Below, piece after piece: positions 51,201 to 59,236 of a stretch of DNA of 64,000 nt. The notes under the pieces were generated by a model, which did no database searches, was not told the origin of the DNA, and saw only the letters and a list, made by a program, of their open reading frames with translations. The position numbers and the translations under genes are program-made. Every line of letters begins with the position of its first letter. Position 1 is the first letter of the stretch. Origin of the DNA: Lachnospiraceae bacterium (GTDB lineage Bacteria > Bacillota > Clostridia > Lachnospirales > Lachnospiraceae); assembly GCA_024697065.1 (NCBI GenBank), contig JAILGE010000031.1, positions 124,001 to 188,000 of the forward strand, written 5' to 3'.

Positions 51201-52070
51201 AAGGGTGACCGCAAGGTTGATATGCCTGTATATAATGCTCCTTCAGTACATGTCTGCAGAAACCGCGTGGCAAAGCCTACAGTATTCATTCCGGTCATGC
51301 CCGGTACCAACTGCGAATATGATACGGCGAGAGCTTTTGAAATGGCCGGAGCAAAGGTTGTTACAGGTATTTTCCGCAACAGGACTGCAGAGGATATCAG
51401 AGATTCCGTAGAAGAATATGTTAAGGCAATCTCACAGGCCCAGATCATAATGTTCCCCGGCGGATTTTCCGCAGGTGATGAGCCGGACGGAAGTGCAAAA
51501 TTCTTCGCAACAGCATTCCAGAATGACAGATTAAAAGATGCTGTAATGAGACTGCTAAATGAGAGGGACGGACTTGCACTCGGTATATGTAACGGATTCC
51601 AGGCTCTCATCAAATTAGGTCTTGTGCCTTTCGGAGAGATCGTGGGACAGAAGCCCGATTCACCTACACTTACTTACAATACCATCAACCGTCATATATC
51701 CAAGATCGCTTATACGAAGGTTGTTTCCAACTTAAGTCCCTGGCTTGCAGGATGTGAGAACGGCAAGGTTTACTGTTCACCTGCATCACACGGTGAGGGA
51801 CGTTTCGTAGCACCTAAGGAATGGATCGAAAAGCTCAAGGCAGCAGGACAGGTTGCTACGGTTTATTCGGATCCTGACGGTAATGTTTCAATGGATGAAG
51901 AGTGGAATGTAAACGGATCCTTTGAAGCTATCGAAGGTATCACATCTCCTGACGGAAGAGTATTCGGTAAGATGGCTCATCCCGAGAGAAGAGGTGATCA
52001 TGTTGCTATCAACATTTACGGAGAACAGGATCTTAAGATCTTCGAATCCGGTGTAAATTACTTTAAGTAA
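48273..52070 (+). CDS. purL: Phosphoribosylformylglycinamidine synthase (single-chain PurL)
   Basis: Fourth step of purine synthesis: ATP- and glutamine-dependent amidation of FGAR. This is the large one-chain form (1265 residues) with an N-terminal PurS-like region, two synthetase halves (VLDTYWSDHCRHTTF, ETHNHPTEIEPFGGAATC with the substrate-binding His, later GGKDSMSGT) and a C-terminal glutamine amidotransferase (PGGFSAGDE, catalytic Cys in GICNGFQ, and HGEGRF). The start is GTG 48273 with a weak upstream AAGGG; expression comes from the extended -10 above. Gram-positives like B. subtilis instead use separate PurS/PurQ/PurL. dgt follows 37 bases later. Confidence 0.96.
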   Translation: MGNVRRIYVAKKPEYAVKSSELKEEITGYLGINGVESLRIYSRYDVENVSDQVFERACRKVFSEPPVDELYLEKIDIPEGARVFGVEYLPGQYDQRADSAEQCIRFLKEDEQPVVKTAKTYVICGNITDEEFARIKAHCINPVDSRETGMEKPDTLISEYDEPADVKIFDGFRDMSEDDLKALYDSLGLAMTFKDFLHIRNYFKDEENRDPSMTEIRVLDTYWSDHCRHTTFATELKNVQFEEGYYRTPLETTYLSYLDTRKDIYGDRKDKFVCLMDLALIAMKKLKKDGVLTDMEVSDEINACSIIVPVEIDPGDGGEKYTEEWLINFKNETHNHPTEIEPFGGAATCLGGAIRDPLSGRTYVYQAMRITGAADPTVPVADTLKGKLPQMKLVRGAAGGYSSYGNQIGLATGLVKEIYHPNYVAKRMEIGAVMGAAPRKDVKRLNSDPGDIIILLGGRTGRDGCGGATGASKAHTEKSISVCGAEVQKGNPPTERKLQRLFRRPEVSSLIKKCNDFGAGGVSVAIGELAPGLQVDLDKVTKKYAGLDGTELAISESQERMAVVIDPKDEEAFMKYAAEENLEATKVAVVTEEPRLVLNWRGKDIVNLSRAFLDTNGAHQETSVKVDIPSKEDNYLEKIAISEVKEDLDKNDVKAAWLHTLSDLNVCSQKGLVEMFDASIGSASVYMPYGGKYQLTETQTMAAKLPLSGLHTSDTVTLMSYGFDPYLSSWSPYHGAIYSVLTSVSKIVAAGGDYKKVHFTFQEYFRRMSEDPERWSEPFAALLGAYDAQLGFGLASIGGKDSMSGTFNNIDVPPTLVSFAVDVAKQDDIITPEFKKAGDKLVVFTVPKDEFDIPVYREVMEMYDEVAELIASGKVKAAYVLDAYGLPAALSKMGFGNGLGAKLYDELDADEIFADRIGEIVLEMDNASEDDFRSDVIIAGEVTDCDFVIGDVKISQSEALDSWKKKLDKVYPYTAVKGDRKVDMPVYNAPSVHVCRNRVAKPTVFIPVMPGTNCEYDTARAFEMAGAKVVTGIFRNRTAEDIRDSVEEYVKAISQAQIIMFPGGFSAGDEPDGSAKFFATAFQNDRLKDAVMRLLNERDGLALGICNGFQALIKLGLVPFGEIVGQKPDSPTLTYNTINRHISKIAYTKVVSNLSPWLAGCENGKVYCSPASHGEGRFVAPKEWIEKLKAAGQVATVYSDPDGNVSMDEEWNVNGSFEAIEGITSPDGRVFGKMAHPERRGDHVAINIYGEQDLKIFESGVNYFK

Positions 52071-52107
52071 ATCATATCGGTCAGGATCAACCCGAAGGGG
52101 GAAAGCG

Positions 52108-53136
52108 ATGCTCATAAGAGAAGAACTCGAGCAGGCAGAGAAAGAAAACTTAAGTCAGTTTGCTACTCTTTCCGTGAATACAAAAGGCCGCGTGGTTGAA
52201 GAACCGCCATGCGACATCCGACCCGTATTCCAGAGAGACAGGGACAGGATCATCCACTCAAAGGCTTTCAGACGTCTTAAGGATAAGACCCAGGTGTTCC
52301 TTAATCCGGAAGGAGATCATTACAGGACCCGACTTACTCACACTCTGGAAGTCAGCCAGATAGCAAGGACTATAGCCAGAGCACTGCATCTTAACGAGGA
52401 TCTGACGGAGGCCATCGCTCTCGGTCATGACCTGGGACATACACCCTTCGGACATGCCGGCGAAAGAGCACTGAATCATGTGCTGGAGAGGAAGTTCGGT
52501 AAGGACAGAAGTTTCTATTTCAGTCACAGTGAACAGGGTGTCAGGGTTGCCGAAGTTCTCGAACGCGAGGGCAGAGGCCTTAACCTGACATGGGAAGTGC
52601 GTGACGGTATTCTTAATCACCAGACCGAAAATACTCCTTCTACCCTGGAAGGAAAAGTTGTAAGACTGTCGGATAAATTTGCTTATATACATCATGATAT
52701 GGATGATGCGATAAGAGCCAAGGTGCTTTCCGATACGGATGTACCTGTGGAGATAGGAAGTGTATTGGGCTTTACCACCAAGGAAAGACTCGATCATCTT
52801 ATCCATAATACCATCCGTTCAAGTATAGGCAAAAATGATATCTGCATGGATCCGGAAGTATATCATGCAATGATGAGTATGAGACAGTTCATGTTCTACC
52901 ATGTATATTCCAATCCTGTAGTAAAGGGAGAGGAATATAAGGCTGTTGAGCTTGTGGAGACTCTCCTGGAATACTTCTGCGATCACAGCGCGGAGATGCC
53001 AAGAGAGTATCAGATGCTCATGGAGAATGGTGACCCCGCATGGAGAGTTGCATGTGATTATATCGCATCCATGACCGACAGATATGCGATACAGAAATAC
53101 GAAGAATTATTTATACCTAAATCATGGCGGTATTGA
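52108..53136 (+). CDS. dgt: Deoxyguanosinetriphosphate triphosphohydrolase-like protein
   Basis: A 342-residue HD-domain dNTPase that removes triphosphate from deoxynucleotides, balancing pools near replication. Motifs: RAFRRLKDKTQVF-like entry (SKAFRRLKDKTQ), RTRLTHTLEVSQIAR (first His), GHDLGHTPFGHAGE (HD pair), FSHSEQGVR and SDKFAYIHHDMDDA (last Asp). The short, Gram-positive type lacks the inserts of E. coli Dgt. GGGGGAAAG precedes the ATG. It abuts dnaG with three bases between, an arrangement frequent in Clostridia. Confidence 0.93.
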   Translation: MLIREELEQAEKENLSQFATLSVNTKGRVVEEPPCDIRPVFQRDRDRIIHSKAFRRLKDKTQVFLNPEGDHYRTRLTHTLEVSQIARTIARALHLNEDLTEAIALGHDLGHTPFGHAGERALNHVLERKFGKDRSFYFSHSEQGVRVAEVLEREGRGLNLTWEVRDGILNHQTENTPSTLEGKVVRLSDKFAYIHHDMDDAIRAKVLSDTDVPVEIGSVLGFTTKERLDHLIHNTIRSSIGKNDICMDPEVYHAMMSMRQFMFYHVYSNPVVKGEEYKAVELVETLLEYFCDHSAEMPREYQMLMENGDPAWRVACDYIASMTDRYAIQKYEELFIPKSWRY

Positions 53137-53139
53137 TCT

Positions 53140-54972
53140 ATGCCATATTATCCGCAGGAACTGATCGAAGAGATCAGAGAAAAAAATGATATCCTCGATG
53201 TGATCGGAAGCCGGGTCAAACTGAAAAAACAAGGCTCCTATTATTTCGGGCTCTGCCCTTTTCATCATGAAAAGTCGCCTTCTTTTGCCGTAACCCCTTC
53301 TAATCAGATGTTTTATTGCTTCGGTTGTCACGAATCGGGAAATGTTATCTCCTTCGTGATGAAGTATGAGAATTATACATTTACCGAAGCTGTTAAGATG
53401 CTTGCCGAACGGGCAAATATCAAACTTCCCGAGATCAGATATACCGAAGAGATGCGAAGGGAAGCTGATAAACGCGAACGTTTGATGGAGATCGTCAATG
53501 AAGCCGAGAAATACTTTTATCATCAGCTTCGTACAAAAGACGGGGAACTTGGAAAGAAATATCTTACGGACAGAAAGCTTACCGAAGAGACAATGCAGCA
53601 TTTCGGGGTGGGATATTCACTTCAGTACAGCAATGATCTTGTAAGATATTTAAAGTATAAGGGCTTTGATGATGATCTTATAAGGGACTCGGGACTGGGT
53701 ATTTTCTATGAACGCGAGGGCATGACAGACAAGTTCATCAATCGCGTGATGTTCCCTATACAGAATATCCATGACAAGGTTATCGGCTTCGGCGGAAGAG
53801 TGATGGGAGATGCCAAGCCGAAGTATCTCAACTCACCTGAAAGTGAGATCTTTGAGAAAAGAAAGAATCTCTATGGATTAAATTATGCCAGAGTATCCAG
53901 AAAGGATAATTTTATTCTTTGCGAAGGATATATGGATGTTATCGCAATGCATCAGGCCGGATTCAATCAGGCCGTAGCTTCGCTGGGAACCGCTTTTACA
54001 CCCGAGCAGGCGATGCTCCTCAAACGTTTTTCCAAGAATGTTCTGCTGGCATATGACAGTGACGGCGCCGGAGTGAATGCTGCGCTTAAGGCTCTTGCCA
54101 TACTGGCTGAAATGGAGATAAACGGCCGCGTTATAGATATGCGCCCGTATAAAGATCCGGATGAATTTATAAAGAATCTCGGAGCTGAAGAGTTCCAAAA
54201 GAGGATAGATCATGCCGAGAACGGTTTCCTGTTTGAAATCAGACAAAGACGTGCGGCATATGTTATAGATGCGGAACATCCGGATAACAAGACTGCCTTT
54301 GCAAAAGATGTTGCAGGCATGCTCTGCAGATTTGAAGAAGAGATCGAACGAGAAAGCTATCTGACTTCGGTGTCGGAACAGTACGGGATAGATCCGGGAC
54401 AGTTGAGGAAAGCCGTGATCTCTTTGGCCGGAAGAGATGCAGGCAATAAGAAGGCCATGACTCTCCGTACCAGGGATGATTCCGACAGAGAGATGAAAGC
54501 AAAAAAGGAAGAGGGTGCAGCTGCGGCCGCGGCAAAGGCCCAGCGTTTATTGCTTAACTGGCTGGCAAAACGTCCGGAGCTTTTTGAACAGATCGGTGAA
54601 GATATCACTGAAGAGGATTTTTCGGATCCTCTCTACAGGATAGTCGCAGGTAAGCTCTTCGACCAGATAGTTGCAGGCAAAGTCACTCCCGTGGCTATAA
54701 TGGACGGCTTTGAAGATAAGGAAGAGCAAAGAAGAGTCGGAGAGATATTCTTTACGGAAATAGGCGGGCCGGAGAGGGAAGGGCTTTTACAGTCCGAAGA
54801 GATAACCTCGGAAGATAAGGCGAGAGCCTTTCATGATGTAATAGTAAATATAAAGAAGAACAGTATCGAAAAGCTGGCCGCAGAGTCGGGGAGCAGTATG
54901 GAGTCGCTGGATAAGCTCCTTAAGGCAAAAAGGTCTCTGCAGGTGCTTGAGACGAAGAAATATACGATTTGA
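53140..54972 (+). CDS. dnaG: DNA primase
   Basis: Makes RNA primers for replication. 610 residues. The N-terminal zinc finger has Cys39, His42/43, Cys60 and Cys63 (CPFHHEKSPSF and YCFGCHESGN). The central polymerase and TOPRIM region shows FGGRVMGDAKPKYLNSPE, LCEGYMDVIAMHQAG and YDSDGAG. The C-terminal helicase-binding domain (about 445-610) is helical. The ATG follows dgt closely with no strong Shine-Dalgarno, so coupling is likely. Its stop overlaps the following gene by four bases (TTGA). The usual partner rpoD is not next to it. Confidence 0.97.
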   Translation: MPYYPQELIEEIREKNDILDVIGSRVKLKKQGSYYFGLCPFHHEKSPSFAVTPSNQMFYCFGCHESGNVISFVMKYENYTFTEAVKMLAERANIKLPEIRYTEEMRREADKRERLMEIVNEAEKYFYHQLRTKDGELGKKYLTDRKLTEETMQHFGVGYSLQYSNDLVRYLKYKGFDDDLIRDSGLGIFYEREGMTDKFINRVMFPIQNIHDKVIGFGGRVMGDAKPKYLNSPESEIFEKRKNLYGLNYARVSRKDNFILCEGYMDVIAMHQAGFNQAVASLGTAFTPEQAMLLKRFSKNVLLAYDSDGAGVNAALKALAILAEMEINGRVIDMRPYKDPDEFIKNLGAEEFQKRIDHAENGFLFEIRQRRAAYVIDAEHPDNKTAFAKDVAGMLCRFEEEIERESYLTSVSEQYGIDPGQLRKAVISLAGRDAGNKKAMTLRTRDDSDREMKAKKEEGAAAAAAKAQRLLLNWLAKRPELFEQIGEDITEEDFSDPLYRIVAGKLFDQIVAGKVTPVAIMDGFEDKEEQRRVGEIFFTEIGGPEREGLLQSEEITSEDKARAFHDVIVNIKKNSIEKLAAESGSSMESLDKLLKAKRSLQVLETKKYTI

Positions 54973-55421
54973 AAAAGAAGATTTTTTTTATCCTTCTTTC
55001 AGTTCTGTGGATGGTGATCATTTTTTCATTTTCACAAGAACCGGCAGAGGAATCGGGAGAGACAAGTGGAAGACTGATAATCCTTATAGGAGAGTTATTT
55101 AATGTTTCCGATAAGGAATTATTTGCGCTCCGTTATGAAGTGATATTAAGGAAATGCGCACATGTTACCGAGTATATGATACTTGCGGCATTCCTGTGCG
55201 GAGCATCTTACAGGAAGAACAGGAGCTTAGGGATAAATATGGCGCTGCCTGTCCTTATATCTGCTTTATACGCATGCAGCGATGAATTTCATCAATTGTA
55301 TGTTCCCGGGAGAGACGGAAATATCACAGATGTATTTATAGATACTGCAGGCGCTGCAGTTTCAACGGCTTTGATCACATTTATCAGAGTCGGGATAAAC
55401 AGGAAAAATAAGGAAAGATGA
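54969..55421 (+). CDS. VanZ-like membrane protein
   Basis: A 150-residue membrane protein of the VanZ family, start TTG 54969 overlapping the dnaG stop. It has four hydrophobic helices: 4-20 (KIFFILLSVLWMVIIFSFS), about 66-80 (HVTEYMILAAFLCG), 90-105 and 118-133. Family marks are FSFSQEPAEES, RKCAHVTEYM and SDEFHQLYVPGRDGNITDVFIDTAGA. The original VanZ adds teicoplanin resistance, but most members have unknown, probably cell-envelope, roles; no van genes are near. It sits where rpoD would be expected. Confidence 0.9.
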   Translation: MKKKIFFILLSVLWMVIIFSFSQEPAEESGETSGRLIILIGELFNVSDKELFALRYEVILRKCAHVTEYMILAAFLCGASYRKNRSLGINMALPVLISALYACSDEFHQLYVPGRDGNITDVFIDTAGAAVSTALITFIRVGINRKNKER

Positions 55422-56182
55422 TGGAAAACAGAAGCCTCGGGGAGAGACTTGATGCTGTGATTCGTCTCGCGGGAGAAGGCAGATGCATTGCGGATGCGGG
55501 ATGTGATCACGGATATGTATGTATAAATCTGATAAAGGGAGGTTTCTTTGAAAGAGCCATTGCAATGGATCTTAGGGAAGGACCTCTTGCACGTGCAGGG
55601 ATGAATGTCGCCGCAAACGGATTATCTGCAAAGATAGACTGCCGGATCTCGGACGGCCTTGCCGCGTTGGATAAAGACGAAGCCGATACGGTTGTTGTTG
55701 CGGGAATGGGTGGAGCACTTATCTGCGAGATAATGGACAGAGAGCCGGATAAGTTTAAAGCGCTGGATCATTTTGTCCTTCAGCCTCAGTCTGAGATAGG
55801 GGAAGTACGAAAGCATTTAAGAGAGACGGGCTTTGTTATCACGGATGAGGATGCAGTGAAGGATGAAGGGAAATATTATTTTATGTTTCGCGTAAGTCCT
55901 GTATCGGAGACGGAAGCAGTATCAGAGGATCCGGATGAACAGGGGATGTATGATTCTTTCGGACGTATTTTGATCGAAAGGAAAAATGCTGTACTGAAGG
56001 AATGGCTGCTCCGTGAGAAGTGCGTCAAAGAAAGCATCTTAAAAGGTTTGAGCTCGGGGGAAGCAAAGAGTGAGACCGGTGCACCGGATGAGAGTGAGAT
56101 ACCCGAACGGATATTAAAACGCAGGATTGAAGTGAATGAGGATATCAGACTTATAGATCTTGCGCTTGAGAGAATGGAATGA
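55418..56182 (+). CDS. trmK: tRNA (adenine-22-N1)-methyltransferase
   Basis: Methylates A22 in the D-loop region of some tRNAs. 254 residues. SAM-binding motif I is IADAGCDHGYVCINLI, followed by AMDLREGPLARA and VVAGMGGALICEIM, characteristic of TrmK (formerly YqfN). Two adjacent start codons (ATG 55418 and 55421) follow AAGGAAAG; the first overlaps the VanZ-like stop. In many Firmicutes trmK lies next to nif3-like and rpoD-dnaG genes, as partly seen here. Confidence 0.94.
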   Translation: MMENRSLGERLDAVIRLAGEGRCIADAGCDHGYVCINLIKGGFFERAIAMDLREGPLARAGMNVAANGLSAKIDCRISDGLAALDKDEADTVVVAGMGGALICEIMDREPDKFKALDHFVLQPQSEIGEVRKHLRETGFVITDEDAVKDEGKYYFMFRVSPVSETEAVSEDPDEQGMYDSFGRILIERKNAVLKEWLLREKCVKESILKGLSSGEAKSETGAPDESEIPERILKRRIEVNEDIRLIDLALERME

Positions 56183-56207
56183 ATAGAGAAGTCGAAAGGA
56201 GAAGTTT

Positions 56208-56990
56208 ATGTTTCTCGAAGATGTGATCTCTAAGCTGGAGGAATTATCTCCGCCTTCGTTTGCGGAAAGCTGGGATAACTCCGGACTGATGTGCGGAAGG
56301 AACAGGAAGGAAGTAAAGAACATCCTGTTGTCGGTTGATGCAACGGATTCCGTTGTTGAAGAGGCTGTGCTTACAGGAGCGGATCTTCTTCTTACACATC
56401 ACCCTTTGATATTTACTTCCATATCTCACATTTCAGAAAATGATATAACCGGGAGAAGACTTCTGAAACTTATCTCATCGGATATTGCCTGCTATGCGAT
56501 GCATACCAATTTCGATGTGGTGGGCATGGCGGATGAAGCCGCTGACAGACTGGACTTAAAAGACAGAGCGGTTTTGATGGTAACTAGCGAAGATTCCCTG
56601 TCGAAGGAAGGTATAGGCAGAGTCGGTGATCTGGGTCAGGAGATGACACTGGCGGACTGCGCTGAAATGGTAAAGGACGTTTTTCTGGTGGACAGTGTGA
56701 GAGTATACGGTGACACGGCAAAGAAAGTTAAACGTGCGGCCATCTCTCCGGGCTCCGGCAAGAAGATGAGTAAATATGCCATAGCCGCATCTGCGGACGT
56801 ACTGATCACAGGAGATATGGATCATCATGAAGGAATAGATGCTGTGGCCTGCGGACTTGCAGTTATCGATGCGGGACACTGGGGGATCGAAAAGATCTTT
56901 TGCACATATATGAGGGATTTTATCATTAAGGAAATGCCGGGAATAAATGTAAGTATTGCTTCACAGGCATCACCCTTTACAGTTATATGA
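56208..56990 (+). CDS. Nif3-like dinuclear metal-centre protein
   Basis: A 260-residue member of the Nif3/YqfO family, also called GTP cyclohydrolase 1 type 2 homologue. Metal ligands: LLTHHPLIF (two His), MHTNFDVV, GDMDHHE and DAGHWGIEK (His and Glu). Function is unsettled; proposed roles include metal handling and a link to NAD or tRNA maturation. AAAGGAG is seven bases before the ATG. Close packing with trmK is a conserved Firmicute arrangement. Confidence 0.93.
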   Translation: MFLEDVISKLEELSPPSFAESWDNSGLMCGRNRKEVKNILLSVDATDSVVEEAVLTGADLLLTHHPLIFTSISHISENDITGRRLLKLISSDIACYAMHTNFDVVGMADEAADRLDLKDRAVLMVTSEDSLSKEGIGRVGDLGQEMTLADCAEMVKDVFLVDSVRVYGDTAKKVKRAAISPGSGKKMSKYAIAASADVLITGDMDHHEGIDAVACGLAVIDAGHWGIEKIFCTYMRDFIIKEMPGINVSIASQASPFTVI

Positions 56991-57012
56991 TTACAAATGA
57001 GGAGGAAATAAT

Positions 57013-58674
57013 ATGAGTGATATCACATTGACTATCGACGGAGAAAAGAAAAAATACCCCGCAGGCACAACCTTCGAACAGATCGCTGATGAATACCAGA
57101 GCAGATATGACGGACAGATAGCGCTGGTTTCGGAGGACGGTACATACAGGGAATTACATAAGAAGATAAAGAAAGATGCTTCTGTGGAATTCATAACCTT
57201 CAAGGATATGAGCGGACATAAGACATATGTAAGGACGGCTATCCTTATCCTTATGAAAGCGCTTGATGATGAGCTTAAGAACGACAAGTCAAAGCAGTTT
57301 AAAGTGGAATTTGTAGTAGGGAACGGATACTACGTTAATCCTCTTTTTGATATCGAGATCACTGAAGAATTTGCGCAGAATGTTAAGAAGCGCATGATGA
57401 AAATGGTTGAGGATAAGCTTCCGATCGTGAAGTCTTCTCTTCCTACCGCAGAGGCCAGAGCCATCTTTGCTGAAGCAGGTATGCATGATAAAGACAGGCT
57501 TTTCAGATTCAGAAGAGGCTCCAGCGTAAATATTTACGATCTTGACGGATACAAAGATTATTATTACGGATATATGATGCCCAATGCAGGCTATATCAAA
57601 TACTTTGACCTAAAACCTTACAAGATGGGACTGGTACTGCTCCTGCCGGAAGTATCGGAGCCTACCACTGTAAAGCCTTTCGTGCCCAGAGAAAAACTCT
57701 TTAATGCATTATGGACAGGTGAAGAGTGGGGACAGAAACTTCGTATCAGTACCGTAGGAGATCTCAATGAGAGGATCTGCTCTGGCGGTATGGGAGATGT
57801 TATCCTTGTTCAGGAAGCGCTTCAGGAAAGAAGGATCGCAGAGATTGCTTCCGATATAGTAAAGCGCGGCGGCATTAAGTTTGTTATGATCGCAGGTCCT
57901 TCTTCATCCGGTAAGACAACTTTTTCGCACAGACTTTCGATCCAGCTTGCAAGCTTCGGTCTGTCACCCCATCCCATCGGAGTAGATGATTATTTCAAGA
58001 ACAGAAAAGATACACCGAAGGATGAGGATGGAAATTATAATTTTGAGTGCCTTGAAGCCATCGATGTGGAACTCTTCAATTCCGATATGTTAAAACTCCT
58101 TAAGGGAGAGCGGGTTGAGCTTCCTACTTTTAATTTCGTGACGGGAACAAGGGAATATAAAGGAAATTATAAGCAGCTGGGGCCAGATGATATCCTTGTT
58201 ATTGAAGGTATCCACGGATTAAATGACAAGATGAGCTATGCACTGCCCGTAGAGAGTAAATACAAGATCTATATCAGTGCTCTTACATCACTCAATATAG
58301 ATGAGCACAACAGGATACCCACGACGGACAACAGACTCTTACGACGCATGGTCAGAGATGCAAGAACAAGAGGCGCGAGCGCAGAGAGAACCATCGGAAT
58401 GTGGCCTTCGGTAAGACGCGGTGAAGAGGAGAATATCTTCCCCTTCCAGGAAAATGTTGATGCAACATTTAATTCCGCATCCATATTCGAACTGGCTGCA
58501 TTAAAGCCTATTGCGGAACCGCTGCTTTATTCGGTGACTCCCGACAAGCCGGAATATTATGAAGCTAAAAGGCTTCTTAAATTCCTGGATTATTTCCTCG
58601 CGATCGATTCGGAACACCTTCCGTTCAATTCGATTGTGCGCGAGTTTGTTGGTGGCAGCTGCTTTAAAGTGTGA
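57013..58674 (+). CDS. TGS-domain nucleoside (uridine) kinase
   Basis: A 553-residue protein with an N-terminal TGS-like domain (1-65, MSDITLTIDGEKKKYPAGTT), a ThrRS-type second domain (about 70-220) and a C-terminal P-loop nucleoside kinase. Walker A is IAGPSSSGKTTFSHRL at about residue 293; GVDDYFKNR and VIEGIHGLND follow as in uridine kinase/phosphoribulokinase. It belongs to the TGS-uridine kinase family found in Clostridia and Thermotoga. GAGGAGG lies six bases before the ATG. It ends about 105 bases before RNase P RNA. Uridine as substrate is inferred from the family. Confidence 0.9.
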   Translation: MSDITLTIDGEKKKYPAGTTFEQIADEYQSRYDGQIALVSEDGTYRELHKKIKKDASVEFITFKDMSGHKTYVRTAILILMKALDDELKNDKSKQFKVEFVVGNGYYVNPLFDIEITEEFAQNVKKRMMKMVEDKLPIVKSSLPTAEARAIFAEAGMHDKDRLFRFRRGSSVNIYDLDGYKDYYYGYMMPNAGYIKYFDLKPYKMGLVLLLPEVSEPTTVKPFVPREKLFNALWTGEEWGQKLRISTVGDLNERICSGGMGDVILVQEALQERRIAEIASDIVKRGGIKFVMIAGPSSSGKTTFSHRLSIQLASFGLSPHPIGVDDYFKNRKDTPKDEDGNYNFECLEAIDVELFNSDMLKLLKGERVELPTFNFVTGTREYKGNYKQLGPDDILVIEGIHGLNDKMSYALPVESKYKIYISALTSLNIDEHNRIPTTDNRLLRRMVRDARTRGASAERTIGMWPSVRRGEEENIFPFQENVDATFNSASIFELAALKPIAEPLLYSVTPDKPEYYEAKRLLKFLDYFLAIDSEHLPFNSIVREFVGGSCFKV

Positions 58675-58740
58675 CTTTGATTTGGCAAAATTTAGTTTGA
58701 GCAATTTGTAAAAAAATGCGTGAACAATAAGCTAAATATT

Positions 58741-58773
58741 TTGACAGACTTTTCGCAGTCGGTATGATACAAT
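58741..58773 (+). promoter_or_regulatory. Promoter of RNase P RNA
   Basis: TTGACA (58741-58746) and extended -10 TATGATACAAT (58763-58773). The predicted start site, near 58781, coincides with the 5' end given by RNA pairing. Spacing to the TACAAT box is long (21) and to an alternative TATGAT box is 16. Confidence 0.75.
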
Positions 58774-58780
58774 CTTGATG

Positions 58781-59123
58781 AAGCGGAACGGATGATCGCA
58801 TGCGTTAAGCGTGAGGAAAGTCCGGGCTTCGCAGGGCAGGATGCCGGATAACGTCCGGCGGAGGTGACTCCCGGGAAAGTGCAACAGAAAACAAACAGCC
58901 GCGCAAGCGGTAATGGTGAAAAGGCAGTGTAAGAGACTACCGGTCTGACGGTAACGGCAGACGCATTGTAAACCCCATCCGAAGCAAGACCAAACAGAGG
59001 ACTATGGGCCGGCCCGGTCCGTCTTCAGGTAGGTCGCTTAAGCCTGGTGGTAACATCAGGATCAGACAGATGATCATCCCGGCGCGAAAGCGCTATGACA
59101 GAACCCGGCTTACAGTTCCGCTT
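58781..59123 (+). ncRNA. rnpB: RNase P RNA (bacterial class A)
   Basis: Catalytic RNA that trims the 5' leader of pre-tRNAs. The ends pair (AAGCGGAAC near 58781 with GTTCCGCTT near 59123). Universal sequences are present: GAGGAAAGTCCGGGCT, GTGCAACAGAAAACAAACAGCC, CAAGACCAAACAGAGG, TAGGTCGCTTAAGC and ACAGAACCCGGCTTACAG. The layout and P-helix marks fit type A rather than the B. subtilis type B. A hairpin TATCAGG/CCTGATA (59137-59158) follows without a T run. Confidence 0.97.
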
Positions 59124-59236
59124 TTAATTGATAAAGTATCAGGGGAACGCTCCTGATATCAGAATAATGATAAGCCTTATATTCCGTACCGGAGTTCCGG
59201 CGCGGGATATGATCCTCAGGTCCTAAGGGAAAAACT

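Noticed and set aside
54969..55421. Glycopeptide resistance role for the VanZ-like gene
   Set aside because: No other van genes are nearby and most VanZ-family proteins have no known resistance function.
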